Shown piece by piece: positions 1-9,296 of a DNA stretch of 64,000 nt (position 1 is the first letter of the stretch; each line of letters starts with the position of its first letter). A program made the translations under genes and the position numbers. The notes beneath the pieces are model-generated. The model worked only from the letters and a program-made list of their open reading frames with translations. It was not told where the DNA came from and did no database searches. Source of the stretch: Firmicutes bacterium ASF500 (GTDB lineage Bacteria > Bacillota > Clostridia > Oscillospirales > Oscillospiraceae); contig CP097573.1 of assembly GCA_000492175.2 (NCBI GenBank), forward strand, positions 744,001 to 808,000. Reading direction: 5' to 3'.

Positions 1-2668
1 AGATACGAACCCCAACCGCATTATAGATTGCATTCAGGACCGCCACATGCCCGGAGCTTTGGAAGGACTCCGCACAGCCCACCGAATTCTGCGGTCCCTC
101 CTCACGGGGATCGTGGAAAAATTCCACATAAAAATCGTCAGGCGTCTCATTGCAGGTGGGGATGCCCGCCCGAGCCATATGCACATGCTTGTCCAAATCA
201 CTGAACTGCTCCGTCAGCGCAAAGCCGATGGAGTGGGACGCCCCGCCGTAAAACTGTCCCTCCACAGCCAGCTCGCTTCCCACCTCGCCGATGTCAGTCA
301 GCCCCCTGTAAGAGAGTACGGTCGTCTTCCCGGTGGCTGTCTCCACCTCTACCTCACAAAGATTCAGAATGAAGTTCTGGGCAGGCGAGCCGTAGCCGTG
401 GCCGTCATAGGGGTCAATATCCGAAGTCTCGGGCCCAACCTTAAACCGCCCCTCGTATTTAGTTGGGATGCCCTCCTCCGCCATCTCCTGGTAGGTGCGG
501 TAGGTCCCGTCCGGCTTGCGCATGGCCTCCATCAGGCGGTTGGCCGCATCCTGAATCGCCCAGCCCGCCATGTAGTGTGAGCGACTGGCGGAAGCTGAAC
601 CGGTATCCGGACAGATTCCCGTATCGTTCTGGACCAGCTTGATCTGTTCCGGCCTGAGCTTCAGCGGCGCCAAACAGCGGTGGGTGTGGACCAGCGCGCC
701 GATGTCCGCCCCCTGCCCCATCTCCTCCCAGGTGTTGTAGTTGGTGACGGAGCCGTCCGGGTTCAGCTCCAGGGCGACCGCGGCGACATCCTTCGCTTTG
801 CTCACATGGTAACCGCCCCAGCTGATGCCCACTCCCCGCCTCCGTTCTGGAGTGCTGAATCTCTTGGCATCTTCCAGCGCGGCCCGATAGTAGGGCCGCA
901 TTTGGTCCATCATTTCGCCCATGGGATAGTGCATATACGGAACGCTGTTGGGGTTGAGGTCCCCCTCCCTGGCAATATTCAGATAGCGGAACTCAAAGGG
1001 GTCCATGCCAATTTTTTCCGCCATCATGTCCATCAGCGCCTCGCTGCAGGTGTAGGCCTGGGGGGAGCCAAAGGCGCGGTAAGCCACGCCATAGGCATTG
1101 TTGGTATAACAGACCTGGCTAAGCCCCGTGATGTTCGGCACCTGATAAGGATATCCAAAAAACCGCACCGTCTTGGTAATTTTAGTCGAGGCAGTATCAC
1201 CATAAGCTCCGTTATCAATACCCATGTGGAACTCCATACCTGTAATTCTGCCTGTCTGATCGCAGGCCAGCCGCCCGTTAATCAGGCTGACCGCCCGTTT
1301 TCCGGTAAACAGCTGCTGTTCCGCATAGCTCAGGGTCAGAGAGACTGGGCGGTCCAGCTTCATACAACAGACCGCCGCCACCGCAGAGGGAGCCACCGCC
1401 ATGCTGTAACCAAAGCTGCCTCCCACCGGGTTCTGCATCATCCTGAGCTTCTCCTTGGGCAGTCCCACTGCTTTCGCCATACCTCCGATGTTGCCGTAGA
1501 GATTCTGGCTCTTGTTCTGGATACACAGAACTCCTTCATCGTTCCAATAAGCCTGGAGCACATCCGGCTCAACCGGCATATGGGACTGACGGGTGGTCTC
1601 AAAGCTGCCCTCCACCACATAGGCGGCCTGTTCAAACACCTTCCGGGTATCCTCTCCCTTGGTCAGCGGCTGTTCAATATACACGTTGGGCGTACCCGAA
1701 TGGATCTGCATCGCGTCGGCCGAGGCGGCCTCCACAAAATCGTGGTAAACCGGCAGCTCCCGATAGGACACCTCCATCAGTTCCGCCCCCCGGCGGGCCT
1801 GCTCTCTGTCCCGCGCCGCCACTGCCGCAATCACATCCCCCCGGTAGCGCACGGCGTCCCTGCAGAAAATGGGGTGATCCATCCCGGAGCTGTAGTTGAG
1901 CGAGGATGCCTTCGGAGTAGACAGCATATTGGTTCCCTGGACATCCGCCGCGGTGATCACATCAATCACACCCGGAACCTCCATGGCCTTAGAGATATCA
2001 ATCCCGCCAATCTCAGCATGTTCCTTTGTGGAGAGCACCAAGGCCAGATAGACGGTGGAACTGGGCATTTTCAGTGCGATATCGTCTCCAAAGTCACATG
2101 CTCCCAGCACTCGGGACAACGCGCCGGGCCTGGGATAACGGGTCCCATAAATATCTTCGGACTCCTGATGATAGGTGATGTCCTCCATGGTCTTCTCCCC
2201 GCGCATCACCTCAGCCGCGAGCATCACGCCGTCCACAATCGGCTTATAGCCGGTGCACCGGCAAATATTCCGATGTCTGGTAAACCAGCTCCGCACCTCC
2301 TCCCTGCCGGGCCGGGGGTTGCTTTTCAGAAGGGCGTATGCGGACATGATGAATCCAGGACTGCAAAATCCACACTGCACCGCGCCGCAGGTAATAAACG
2401 CCTGCTGAATGGGGTGCAGCTGCCCCGCCAATCCAAGCCCCTCAATGGTAAGGACGGTGGAGTCCTCCGGGATATTGGACATTTTCCGGACGCATGAGCG
2501 CACCAGCTTATCATTCAGAATCACCGAGCATGCGCCGCACTGCCCCTCGTTGCAGCCCACCTTTGTGCCGGTCAGTCCATGCCGGCGCAGCGCGTCGGCC
2601 AGAGTATCCTTCGATTCATACATAAAGCAGCGGCTTACACCGTTTACGATCAGGCTTTTTCTTTGCAT
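1..2668 (-). CDS. Fused [2Fe-2S]/molybdopterin hydroxylase (xanthine dehydrogenase/aldehyde oxidoreductase family), 3' partial
   Basis: Reading from the ATG at 2668 (GGAGA 7 bases upstream) gives about 889 residues before the left edge cuts the C-terminus. The first 150 residues carry both [2Fe-2S] clusters: C39, C44, C47, C59 in a plant-ferredoxin-like motif, then C99, C102, C136, C138 (CGFCSPG, CRCTGY). The rest is the large molybdenum-cofactor domain, with no FAD domain, as in the Mop-type aldehyde oxidoreductase. Near the edge comes SVGCAESFQSSGH, where most relatives have GVGE; the Glu is probably the catalytic one. Family members hydroxylate aldehydes or N-heterocycles. It is the last gene of a minus-strand operon and overlaps the alcohol dehydrogenase gene by 19 bases. 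The substrate is unknown; a heterocyclic or aldehyde precursor of the dicarboxylate handled by the neighbours is an inference. Confidence 0.9.
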   Translation of the reverse strand, partial: MQRKSLIVNGVSRCFMYESKDTLADALRRHGLTGTKVGCNEGQCGACSVILNDKLVRSCVRKMSNIPEDSTVLTIEGLGLAGQLHPIQQAFITCGAVQCGFCSPGFIMSAYALLKSNPRPGREEVRSWFTRHRNICRCTGYKPIVDGVMLAAEVMRGEKTMEDITYHQESEDIYGTRYPRPGALSRVLGACDFGDDIALKMPSSTVYLALVLSTKEHAEIGGIDISKAMEVPGVIDVITAADVQGTNMLSTPKASSLNYSSGMDHPIFCRDAVRYRGDVIAAVAARDREQARRGAELMEVSYRELPVYHDFVEAASADAMQIHSGTPNVYIEQPLTKGEDTRKVFEQAAYVVEGSFETTRQSHMPVEPDVLQAYWNDEGVLCIQNKSQNLYGNIGGMAKAVGLPKEKLRMMQNPVGGSFGYSMAVAPSAVAAVCCMKLDRPVSLTLSYAEQQLFTGKRAVSLINGRLACDQTGRITGMEFHMGIDNGAYGDTASTKITKTVRFFGYPYQVPNITGLSQVCYTNNAYGVAYRAFGSPQAYTCSEALMDMMAEKIGMDPFEFRYLNIAREGDLNPNSVPYMHYPMGEMMDQMRPYYRAALEDAKRFSTPERRRGVGISWGGYHVSKAKDVAAVALELNPDGSVTNYNTWEEMGQGADIGALVHTHRCLAPLKLRPEQIKLVQNDTGICPDTGSASASRSHYMAGWAIQDAANRLMEAMRKPDGTYRTYQEMAEEGIPTKYEGRFKVGPETSDIDPYDGHGYGSPAQNFILNLCEVEVETATGKTTVLSYRGLTDIGEVGSELAVEGQFYGGASHSIGFALTEQFSDLDKHVHMARAGIPTCNETPDDFYVEFFHDPREEGPQNSVGCAESFQSSGHVAVLNAIYNAVGVRI

Positions 2669-3891
2669 ATATGTCTCCTTCCCTTTCCGGCGTTCGATTG
2701 GCAAAAATGGCGGTAAGCGTTGTTCAGGATGGACAGATAATCCTCTTTCCTGGAATACCTGGGATTGATCTTCCAGTACCTGGCCTGATAGTCTTTTACG
2801 CAGTCCTCCGCGATATGCTCAAAGTCCTCCTGTGTTGCCTTCAGAGCACTCAGCTTCTGTGTCAAACCGGTATCCTGGAGCAGCCGGTCCACAAAGGCCG
2901 CCATACGGTCCGCCGCTTCACTCCAACTCAGGCCTGTACAATCAATCCCCATGGCCCTTGCCGCCTGAATGGTCTTCTCCGGCTGGGCCATCGCATTGAA
3001 GCGGAGGACCTCCCCCATCAGAAAAGCAATGGACAGTCCGTGACTGATATGGAAATAGGGGCCCACATAGCGGCCGATCCCGTGCATATGCCCGGTACCC
3101 GTGGTGGTAAAAGCCATCCCGCCCATGGTACTGCCCAGGAAGAGGTCCAGGGCCGCCATCTGGTTTTTCGCCGCTGTCGCGCAGACCACGGAGAGGGTTC
3201 GGCTGACCAGTTCAATTCCCTTAAGAGATACCGCCTCAGTCATAGGGTTAGCTTTCAAGGAATAGAAGGACTCCAGACTATGGCTGAGCGCGTCAATCCC
3301 AGAGTCGGCGATCACGCCCACCGGGCATTCCAGCAGGGCCCTGGGGTCCAGGAACGCCGCCTTGGCGCAGTTGAGCTCACGGTGGGCCACTGTAAACTTG
3401 TCCCCCACCTCCTCGTCGTGAATGATAGCCATACTGGTCACCTCCGAGGCGGTACCCGCCGTGGTTGGGACCACAAACAGAGGGATAGGCGGGATTTGGA
3501 AGCGCTCATAGCCGATCCAGTCCCGGGGCTTCCCCCCGTTGGTCGCCAGCACAGCAACGCACTTGGAGAGGTCGATCACACTGCCGCCGCCTATCGCCAC
3601 AACCAGTTCCACGCCGCCCTGAGTCCTCAGAAACTCCGCCGCCCGCTCTACATCACTGGCCGGAGCCTCCGCACTTACCTCATTGTAGGTTACACAATCC
3701 ACATCAGCCTTCTTGATTGCCTCCAGGCAGCCTGCATAAAACTCCGTTTTGGAGACATGCCGCCCGGAAATAATCATCGCCTTTTTCACCCCAGCCTGCC
3801 GGAGCTCCTCCGTCAGCTGTGCCGCAGCGCCGATACCGGAAATAATCCTGGTATGTGTCTCATAAGATGTAACCTTTTCCTGATAAAACAT
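2650..3891 (-). CDS. Iron-containing alcohol dehydrogenase
   Basis: A 413-residue group III metal-dependent alcohol dehydrogenase. GGGSVIDLSK at 101-110 is the dinucleotide-binding loop. Likely metal ligands are D200 and H204 (DSGIDALSHSLE), H270 in GHMHG and H284 in the following HISHG segment, matching the D-H-H-H pattern of the family. Such enzymes interconvert aldehydes or ketones and alcohols with NAD(P)H, usually with Fe2+. It sits between an OYE-type flavoprotein and a molybdenum hydroxylase, so it may reduce an aldehyde or semialdehyde intermediate, as a dehydrogenase does in nicotinate fermentation; maleylacetate-reductase-like roles are also possible. The family assignment is firm and the substrate is not. 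Confidence 0.93.
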   Translation of the reverse strand: MFYQEKVTSYETHTRIISGIGAAAQLTEELRQAGVKKAMIISGRHVSKTEFYAGCLEAIKKADVDCVTYNEVSAEAPASDVERAAEFLRTQGGVELVVAIGGGSVIDLSKCVAVLATNGGKPRDWIGYERFQIPPIPLFVVPTTAGTASEVTSMAIIHDEEVGDKFTVAHRELNCAKAAFLDPRALLECPVGVIADSGIDALSHSLESFYSLKANPMTEAVSLKGIELVSRTLSVVCATAAKNQMAALDLFLGSTMGGMAFTTTGTGHMHGIGRYVGPYFHISHGLSIAFLMGEVLRFNAMAQPEKTIQAARAMGIDCTGLSWSEAADRMAAFVDRLLQDTGLTQKLSALKATQEDFEHIAEDCVKDYQARYWKINPRYSRKEDYLSILNNAYRHFCQSNAGKGRRHICKEKA

Positions 3892-3912
3892 GCTGTCTGC
3901 CTCCCTATTGAT

Positions 3913-5844
3913 CTAAATGGTCCGGCCCAGGGCCGTCCCCTCCTGAATGGCCTGCATAATGTTGGAGGGCCTGGCGGACGCGCCTTCACCTATCGCATAG
4001 CAGTCCACGCCCCGCTCCGCCAATTGGCTGAACCAGGCAGGCGGGCCTCCTCTGCCCCCGGCGGCAACCAAAATCAGGTCCGCCTCCAGTCTCCGCTGAA
4101 CACCGCCCTGTTTAACAAGGACCGTGTCTCCGTCCATCCCTTCAAGACTTGTTTCCGTTAAAATCAACACGCCCTGTTCGTCCAGCCGTTCCAAAAGGGC
4201 CCTGCGGTTGATGTCATGGGTTCCGCCGCAGACGCGGGCAGTCATCTCAACTATAGTGACAAAATTGCCGTCTTCGGCCAGGCGGTCTGCCACTTCACAG
4301 CCCACACTTCCGCCGCCTATCACCACCACCCGCTGTCCAGAGCGCTCATGCCGGTCGGTCTCCAAAAATTCGTGGGCTGTCTTTACCTTTCCTGTGGAAT
4401 AATCTACAACCCGATCCAGCCGGTTCGGCACAGAACCCCCGCAATAGACCACGGCGTCCGGGGAAAAGGCCATAATTTCCTCCGGTCCGGCCTCACAGCC
4501 ACAGGTTATGGTAAAGGTTCCGCTCTCCGCAAGCCACTCCATATGCCTGCAAAAGGCTTCCATTCCGCCCTTTCCCGGTACGCTTGCGGCCAGGCGCATC
4601 GCGCCGTTTACCTGGGGCCGCCGCTCCCAGACGTGGACAGTATGTCCTCTCCCGGCGGCCTCACAGGCGAAGGTCAGCCCAGCCGGCCCAGCCCCAATCA
4701 CAGCGATTCGCCGGGGCTTCTTCACCGGACGCGGGGCAAACAGCGCCGCAGATTCCCGGGCTACGTCCGGGTTGACAACACACTGGATACTGCGCTTCCC
4801 TGTAATTCGGTTCCCCGCGCAGCCCACATTGCACATTAAGCAGTGGGAAATCGCCTCCGGGCATCCCCGTTTCAGCTTCTCCGGCCAGTGGGGGTCCGCA
4901 ATAAACTGTCTGCCCACTCCAATCAGGTCCGCCTGACCAGAGGTCAGGATGTCCTCCATCATCTCCCGTTTTCGCAGTCCGCCGCTGGTCAGCACCGGGA
5001 CAGAAACCGCCCCTTTGACCTGTTCGGCATATACGCTTCTCCATCCCGCCGGTAAAAACGCGGACAGAGAGTCCACATGACGCTGAAACCCGTTGCTTAC
5101 GTTGATCAGATCGGCCCCCGCTTTCTCCATCAGAACAGCCGCCTGGGCCGCCTCCTGTGCGGTCAGCCCCCCTTCGTCCAGTTCCACTCCGTTGATCCGG
5201 ACACTGATAATAAAGTCACGGCCCGCTCGCTTCCGCACAGCCTGAATCACCTCTACAGCAAAGCGCGCCCGGTTTTCCAGACTGCCCCCATACTCGTCCT
5301 GCCGGCGGTTTGAAATGGGGGACAGAAACTCCGCCAGCAGATAGGCGTGGGCCGCATGGATCTCCACACCGTCCAGGCCCGCCTGTTGGGCGTAGACAGC
5401 GGCCTGAGCAAAGTCCTGGACCAGCTGCTCAATCTCCAGTTTAGAGAGCGCCCGGCCAGTCATCCTTCCATCCGTCTCCACACGGGGAGAAGGGCCAACG
5501 GGCAGCTCGCCAATGTACTCCTGCCTGGTCGCCTGGCCCGCATGCTGGAGCTGGATGATTGCCTTCGCGCCAAAGTAGTGTATCGCGTCGGCAAGGCGGC
5601 CCAGCCCGGGGACATTGCTGAGCACATCGCAGCGCAGCTGCACGGCGCCGTTGCGGCCATTGGGTGTAATTCCGGCGTTTTCAATGATAATCAGCCCGGC
5701 TCCCCCTTTGGCCCGTTCGCCGTAGTAATCAATCATGGCCTGAGTTACCCCGCCGCTGATGTCCGCCAGGTTTGTGGCCATTGCGGTCATCGCAATCCGG
5801 TTCCGAATCCGCGTATTGCCAATTTGAAGCTCTTGAAATAACAT
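3913..5844 (-). CDS. OYE-family NADH:flavin oxidoreductase with [4Fe-4S] and FAD domains (2,4-dienoyl-CoA reductase type)
   Basis: A 643-residue protein. Residues 1-330 form the FMN TIM barrel with the HAAHAYLLAEFLSP active-site segment (163-176). C335, C338, C342 and C355 bind a [4Fe-4S] cluster. The C-terminal half has two dinucleotide folds, VIGAGPAG for FAD and VIGGGSVG for NAD(P)H. The ATG at 5844 was chosen because it has GGAGG upstream and begins the conserved LFQELQIGNTRIRNR; a longer in-frame start would overlap tctA by 65 bases. With this start it lies 4 bases after the tctA stop. Relatives reduce activated C=C bonds of dienoyl-CoA, enoates or ring compounds anaerobically. Here it probably reduces an unsaturated or ring intermediate of the cluster's substrate, which is an inference from context. 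Confidence 0.93.
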   Translation of the reverse strand: MLFQELQIGNTRIRNRIAMTAMATNLADISGGVTQAMIDYYGERAKGGAGLIIIENAGITPNGRNGAVQLRCDVLSNVPGLGRLADAIHYFGAKAIIQLQHAGQATRQEYIGELPVGPSPRVETDGRMTGRALSKLEIEQLVQDFAQAAVYAQQAGLDGVEIHAAHAYLLAEFLSPISNRRQDEYGGSLENRARFAVEVIQAVRKRAGRDFIISVRINGVELDEGGLTAQEAAQAAVLMEKAGADLINVSNGFQRHVDSLSAFLPAGWRSVYAEQVKGAVSVPVLTSGGLRKREMMEDILTSGQADLIGVGRQFIADPHWPEKLKRGCPEAISHCLMCNVGCAGNRITGKRSIQCVVNPDVARESAALFAPRPVKKPRRIAVIGAGPAGLTFACEAAGRGHTVHVWERRPQVNGAMRLAASVPGKGGMEAFCRHMEWLAESGTFTITCGCEAGPEEIMAFSPDAVVYCGGSVPNRLDRVVDYSTGKVKTAHEFLETDRHERSGQRVVVIGGGSVGCEVADRLAEDGNFVTIVEMTARVCGGTHDINRRALLERLDEQGVLILTETSLEGMDGDTVLVKQGGVQRRLEADLILVAAGGRGGPPAWFSQLAERGVDCYAIGEGASARPSNIMQAIQEGTALGRTI

Positions 5845-5848
5845 GATC

Positions 5849-7357
5849 TTACTCCTCCGACGCTGCTTTTCCCCGCGTCCGGGTCCTAATTCCGTCAAAA
5901 ATCCCCTTTCCAATCAAAAACAGCGCCACTATCAGCATCACAACCGCAATGGGGCGAGAAAGGAATTGGGCGTAGTCTCCGCGGTAAATTTGCAGCATCT
6001 GCCGGAAATTTTTCTCCAGAATGGGCCCCAGAATCAGACCCAGCGCCATAGCGGCGGGGGAATACTGATACTTGGTCATGACAAAGCCCAGCAAGCCGAA
6101 AATCAGGGTCAGCCAGATATCCTGAACCCGGTTGTTAATGGCAAAGGCCCCGATCATTGCCACAAACATGATGCCGGCGCCCATATATTTAAAGGGGACT
6201 TGAATCACCTTTACAATATATTTAATCAAGTATTTGGGCACAAACAGGATCAAAATATTGACAATCAGCATAGACATGAAGATGGGGTAGACCAGCTCCG
6301 GCTGGTTTGAAAACAGATTCGGCCCCGGCTGCAGGCCATGAATCAGAAATACATTCAGAATCAGTGCCGTGGAGGAACTGCCCGGAATGCCCATGGTCAG
6401 CAGCGGCACAAACGCGCCGCCCACCGCCGCGTTGTTGGCTACCTCGGGCCCGAACACGCCTTCCACCGTTCCGGTGCCAAACTCCTCTTTATGCTCCTTG
6501 CTGGTGGACTTGGCAACGCCGTAACCCACCAGAGCCGCTATAGTAGAGCCCGCGCCGGGAAGCATACCAATCAGCGTGCCGATAATGCTGTTGCGCGCCC
6601 AGTGGGGAACGGCCAGCTTTACGTCCTCCTTCGACAGGCCGCCGTTATACTTCCCGTCGTCCTGGTTGGTCAGCGCCTCCAGTTTTGCCCGGTCCCTCAT
6701 GTGGGAGAACTGGTTGAACACCTCGGCAATAGCATAGATCCCGATCAGCGCAGGCACAAAAGAGATGCCGGAATAAAGATAGACCTGCTTAAAGGTGAAC
6801 CGCAGCGAGCCCTGAACCGGGTCAGAGCCGACGCAGCCCAGCAGAAGGCCCAGCAGAACCGAGACCATACCTTTAATGGTATCCTTTGCCCCAATATTTG
6901 CCACCAGCGCCAAACCCAGCAGCGCCAGGGCAGTGTATTCCGCAGGGCCAAACTCAAACACCAGGCTGACCAGCTTGGATGCGCCGATCCAGGCAATGAT
7001 GACGCCGACAATTCCGCCCACGCCGGAGGAGACCATCGCGGCAGACAGCGCGCGGCCCGCCTCCCCCTTCAGCCGCATGGGATAGCCGTCGATGGAGGTA
7101 GCCACAGCGGGAACGTCACCGGGGCAGTTAAACAAAATAGCGGAAATAGAGCCGCTGTATACCGCGCCGCAATAAATTGCCGACATCAGAATAATCGCCT
7201 GAATGGGTTCCATTCCATAGGTAAACGGCGTCAGCAGGGCGATGGCCGTAACACCGCTCAGACCAGGAATCACGCCGAAAATCATCCCGACAGCCAGGCC
7301 GGACATCATGAACAAAAGCGCTTGCGGAGTGAATGCGGGTGCAATCCACGTTAGCAT
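5849..7357 (-). CDS. tctA: Tripartite tricarboxylate transporter, large permease TctA
   Basis: A 502-residue, very hydrophobic protein with about 11-12 membrane segments and the TctA family motifs [14 protein letters not shown] near residue 32 and [17 protein letters not shown] in the middle. It is the main membrane subunit of a TTT transporter, which moves carboxylates (citrate, tricarballylate, aconitate, terephthalate and others) with H+ or Na+. It starts at ATG 7357 with GGAGG upstream, 21 bases after tctB. The complete tctCBA order sits inside the catabolic operon, so it presumably imports the substrate degraded there. Confidence 0.96.
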   Translation of the reverse strand: MLTWIAPAFTPQALLFMMSGLAVGMIFGVIPGLSGVTAIALLTPFTYGMEPIQAIILMSAIYCGAVYSGSISAILFNCPGDVPAVATSIDGYPMRLKGEAGRALSAAMVSSGVGGIVGVIIAWIGASKLVSLVFEFGPAEYTALALLGLALVANIGAKDTIKGMVSVLLGLLLGCVGSDPVQGSLRFTFKQVYLYSGISFVPALIGIYAIAEVFNQFSHMRDRAKLEALTNQDDGKYNGGLSKEDVKLAVPHWARNSIIGTLIGMLPGAGSTIAALVGYGVAKSTSKEHKEEFGTGTVEGVFGPEVANNAAVGGAFVPLLTMGIPGSSSTALILNVFLIHGLQPGPNLFSNQPELVYPIFMSMLIVNILILFVPKYLIKYIVKVIQVPFKYMGAGIMFVAMIGAFAINNRVQDIWLTLIFGLLGFVMTKYQYSPAAMALGLILGPILEKNFRQMLQIYRGDYAQFLSRPIAVVMLIVALFLIGKGIFDGIRTRTRGKAASEE

Positions 7358-7378
7358 AGCTGAATACCTCCGTAACTG

Positions 7379-7906
7379 TTAATAGAACCGCAGGGAGAAG
7401 TCCTTAAAGACTCCCTGGCCCCGGGGCAGCTGTAATTTCATAAGCAGGCAGAAGAAGACAAAGGCCACCAGAAAAACCCCAATTGTGAACAGAGCAATGG
7501 TCTTCGGGTTTCTCACCCCCGCAATCAGCAAAAGCACTGGGAGCAGAATCAGGGACGCGAGGATAAAGCCGATCTTGGGCATAACCCAGATATAGAGCAT
7601 ACAGACGGCCACCAGACAGAGCATAGTAAAATAAGTGGGCGCTTCCTCGCTGGCCTCATATCTGGGCAGCTGGCCCGCATGGAGCAGCTTAATCTGCTTG
7701 AACAGAACCCCCAGCATCATTACCGCGGAAATCAGGCAAACCGTTTTGGGGTAGGCGTAAGGGCCTATCTCAAATTCCCCGATGGTCATTGCGTTGATCC
7801 ATCTCTCCGCGTTTAAAAACGTCACCACAAACAGGGCCGCAAAGGCGCCTGTTACGAGCAATTCCGAATTTTGTTTTAATCTTTCCAACAAATATCTCAC
7901 TCCCAT
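7379..7906 (-). CDS. tctB: Tripartite tricarboxylate transporter, small permease TctB
   Basis: A 175-residue protein with four predicted membrane segments (about 15-33, 51-70, 90-130 as two helices, and 138-165), the layout of TctB. It lies between tctC and tctA, where this subunit is expected. The ATG at 7906 has only a weak ribosome binding site; a TTG a few codons downstream follows GGGAG and could be the real start, so the N-terminus is uncertain by about 5 residues. TctB assembles with TctA; its exact mechanical role is not well known in the family. Confidence 0.9.
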   Translation of the reverse strand: MGVRYLLERLKQNSELLVTGAFAALFVVTFLNAERWINAMTIGEFEIGPYAYPKTVCLISAVMMLGVLFKQIKLLHAGQLPRYEASEEAPTYFTMLCLVAVCMLYIWVMPKIGFILASLILLPVLLLIAGVRNPKTIALFTIGVFLVAFVFFCLLMKLQLPRGQGVFKDFSLRFY

Positions 7907-7957
7907 CTGTCAGTCGGACGGCGCCCGGAATGAGTACCGGGGCCGGCTGATACAGCG

Positions 7958-8006
7958 GCGGGGAAGCCTTCACGCAGTATCCTACTCTTTGTGAAAGCTT
8001 CCCCGC
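7958..8006 (-). promoter_or_regulatory. Long hairpin between tctC and tctB
   Basis: GCGGGGAAGC at 7958-7967 and GTGAAAGCTTCCCCGC at 7991-8006 form a stable stem, extended by TTCAC/GTGAA. On the minus-strand transcript it follows tctC and precedes tctB, with no T-run after it. It is more likely to protect the tctC mRNA end, or to reduce read-through, so that binding protein exceeds permease, than to be a full terminator. Confidence 0.6.
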
Positions 8007-8038
8007 AGATTCCTCTATGTTGAGCTTGCGCCTAACCC

Positions 8039-9223
8039 TTATTTGTTCTTGTAGTATTTGTTATACATGTCAAGTCCCTCTTCGTAGAAGCTCTGGACAA
8101 ATTCCTTCAGTTCCTCCGGAGCAAGGGTGAAGGGCTGGCTGTAGTTCAGGAATTCAGTGGCCTCAAACTCCTGGTAGTTGGGCAGCCACTGAGCGGCGTA
8201 AAACACCTGGTACAGGTACTCGCAAATGTCGTCCGCCAGGTCCTTGGGGCCGCCGAACCCACGGTAACGGTAGAGGCTCATCTCCAATCCGTAATCGGAG
8301 AAGCTGGGAACATCGGGCGCAAAGTCGTAGTGAATATCACCGTAGTAAAGCACGGGGATCACGTCGCCGGACTCCACCAGCTGCATCACATTACCCACAG
8401 AATCGGCCAGCAGCTCCACATGCCCGCCCATCAAAGCGGTGGTGCGTTCGCCCGCCTTAGTGTAACCGATGTTGGTCATTTTCATTTTGAAGAAGTCCTG
8501 GAGAGCCCAGACCACCAGTCCGTCATCATTGGTCTCACCCACGGTAGCAATGTTAATGTTCCCGTGCTCCTGGGCATAGGCCACAACATCCTCCCATGTC
8601 TCCAAACCGCTCCCGGCCTTGACAAACAAGCCCTCCGCATAGCTCTGGTTGGCGGTAATGAAAGCCATGTCCTCGGTAAATACATAGTCATGCTCGTAGA
8701 AGATCTGAGTTGTGGGCTGGGAACCATTGATGCCGCAGATGGTATAGCCGTCCGGATCAGATTCCAGGGTGTAGGCGACAGCCAGGTCACCGTTGGAGCC
8801 GGCCATATTCAAATAGACCAGGTTGACACCGAGAATTTTAGCCGCATCCACGCCGATATTTCTGGGGTACTTGTCCGAGGAACCGCCCTCGCCCCAGCCA
8901 ATGACCACCGTGATATCCCGGTTCGGGTAGTCGGGGCTGCTCTCCGGCTTTGGGATCGTCTCCTGTATCTTGGAAATCGCCTCGTCATAGGAAATAGAAC
9001 CGGCGTTCAGAGATGCAATAACCTCGTCAATACCGGCGAGAATTTCCGCACGGTGTTCTCTGGCATAAAATGTCCCGGGGGTGCTCTGCCCGCTGGAGCT
9101 GGCCCCACTACCTGCGGGCGGCTTGCTGCCGGCGGAGGACTGAGGCGGCTCCGCAGGTCCTCCACAGGCCGCGAGCGACAGTGTCATGGCAAATACGACG
9201 ATCAGAGTGAATAGTTTTTTCAT
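8039..9223 (-). CDS. tctC: Tripartite tricarboxylate transporter substrate-binding lipoprotein TctC
   Basis: A 394-residue Bug/TctC-type binding protein. The N-terminus is a lipoprotein signal (MKKLFTLIVVFAMTLSLAAC, lipid-modified C20) followed by a Pro/Ser/Gly linker. An inserted segment of about 60 residues precedes the family core, which begins near DITVVIGWGEGGSSDKYPR; the usual TctC start of mature protein is close to this point, so the N-terminal extension is longer than normal. GGAGG precedes the ATG. It captures the carboxylate outside the membrane and hands it to TctAB. The ligand cannot be read from the sequence; the catabolic neighbours suggest an unsaturated di- or tricarboxylate. 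Confidence 0.94.
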   Translation of the reverse strand: MKKLFTLIVVFAMTLSLAACGGPAEPPQSSAGSKPPAGSGASSSGQSTPGTFYAREHRAEILAGIDEVIASLNAGSISYDEAISKIQETIPKPESSPDYPNRDITVVIGWGEGGSSDKYPRNIGVDAAKILGVNLVYLNMAGSNGDLAVAYTLESDPDGYTICGINGSQPTTQIFYEHDYVFTEDMAFITANQSYAEGLFVKAGSGLETWEDVVAYAQEHGNINIATVGETNDDGLVVWALQDFFKMKMTNIGYTKAGERTTALMGGHVELLADSVGNVMQLVESGDVIPVLYYGDIHYDFAPDVPSFSDYGLEMSLYRYRGFGGPKDLADDICEYLYQVFYAAQWLPNYQEFEATEFLNYSQPFTLAPEELKEFVQSFYEEGLDMYNKYYKNK

Positions 9224-9296
9224 ATTGTCTCTCCTCCATACGTTTCGGTTTCTTCTTCGTTAAACCTTGTCCCAAATCAGCACAAGTGTTTAAACC

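Noticed and set aside
680..2497. Long open frame on the plus strand opposite the molybdenum hydroxylase
   Set aside because: Antisense to a gene with clear Fe-S and Mo-domain motifs; no ribosome site and no family resemblance. High G+C makes such long shadow frames common.
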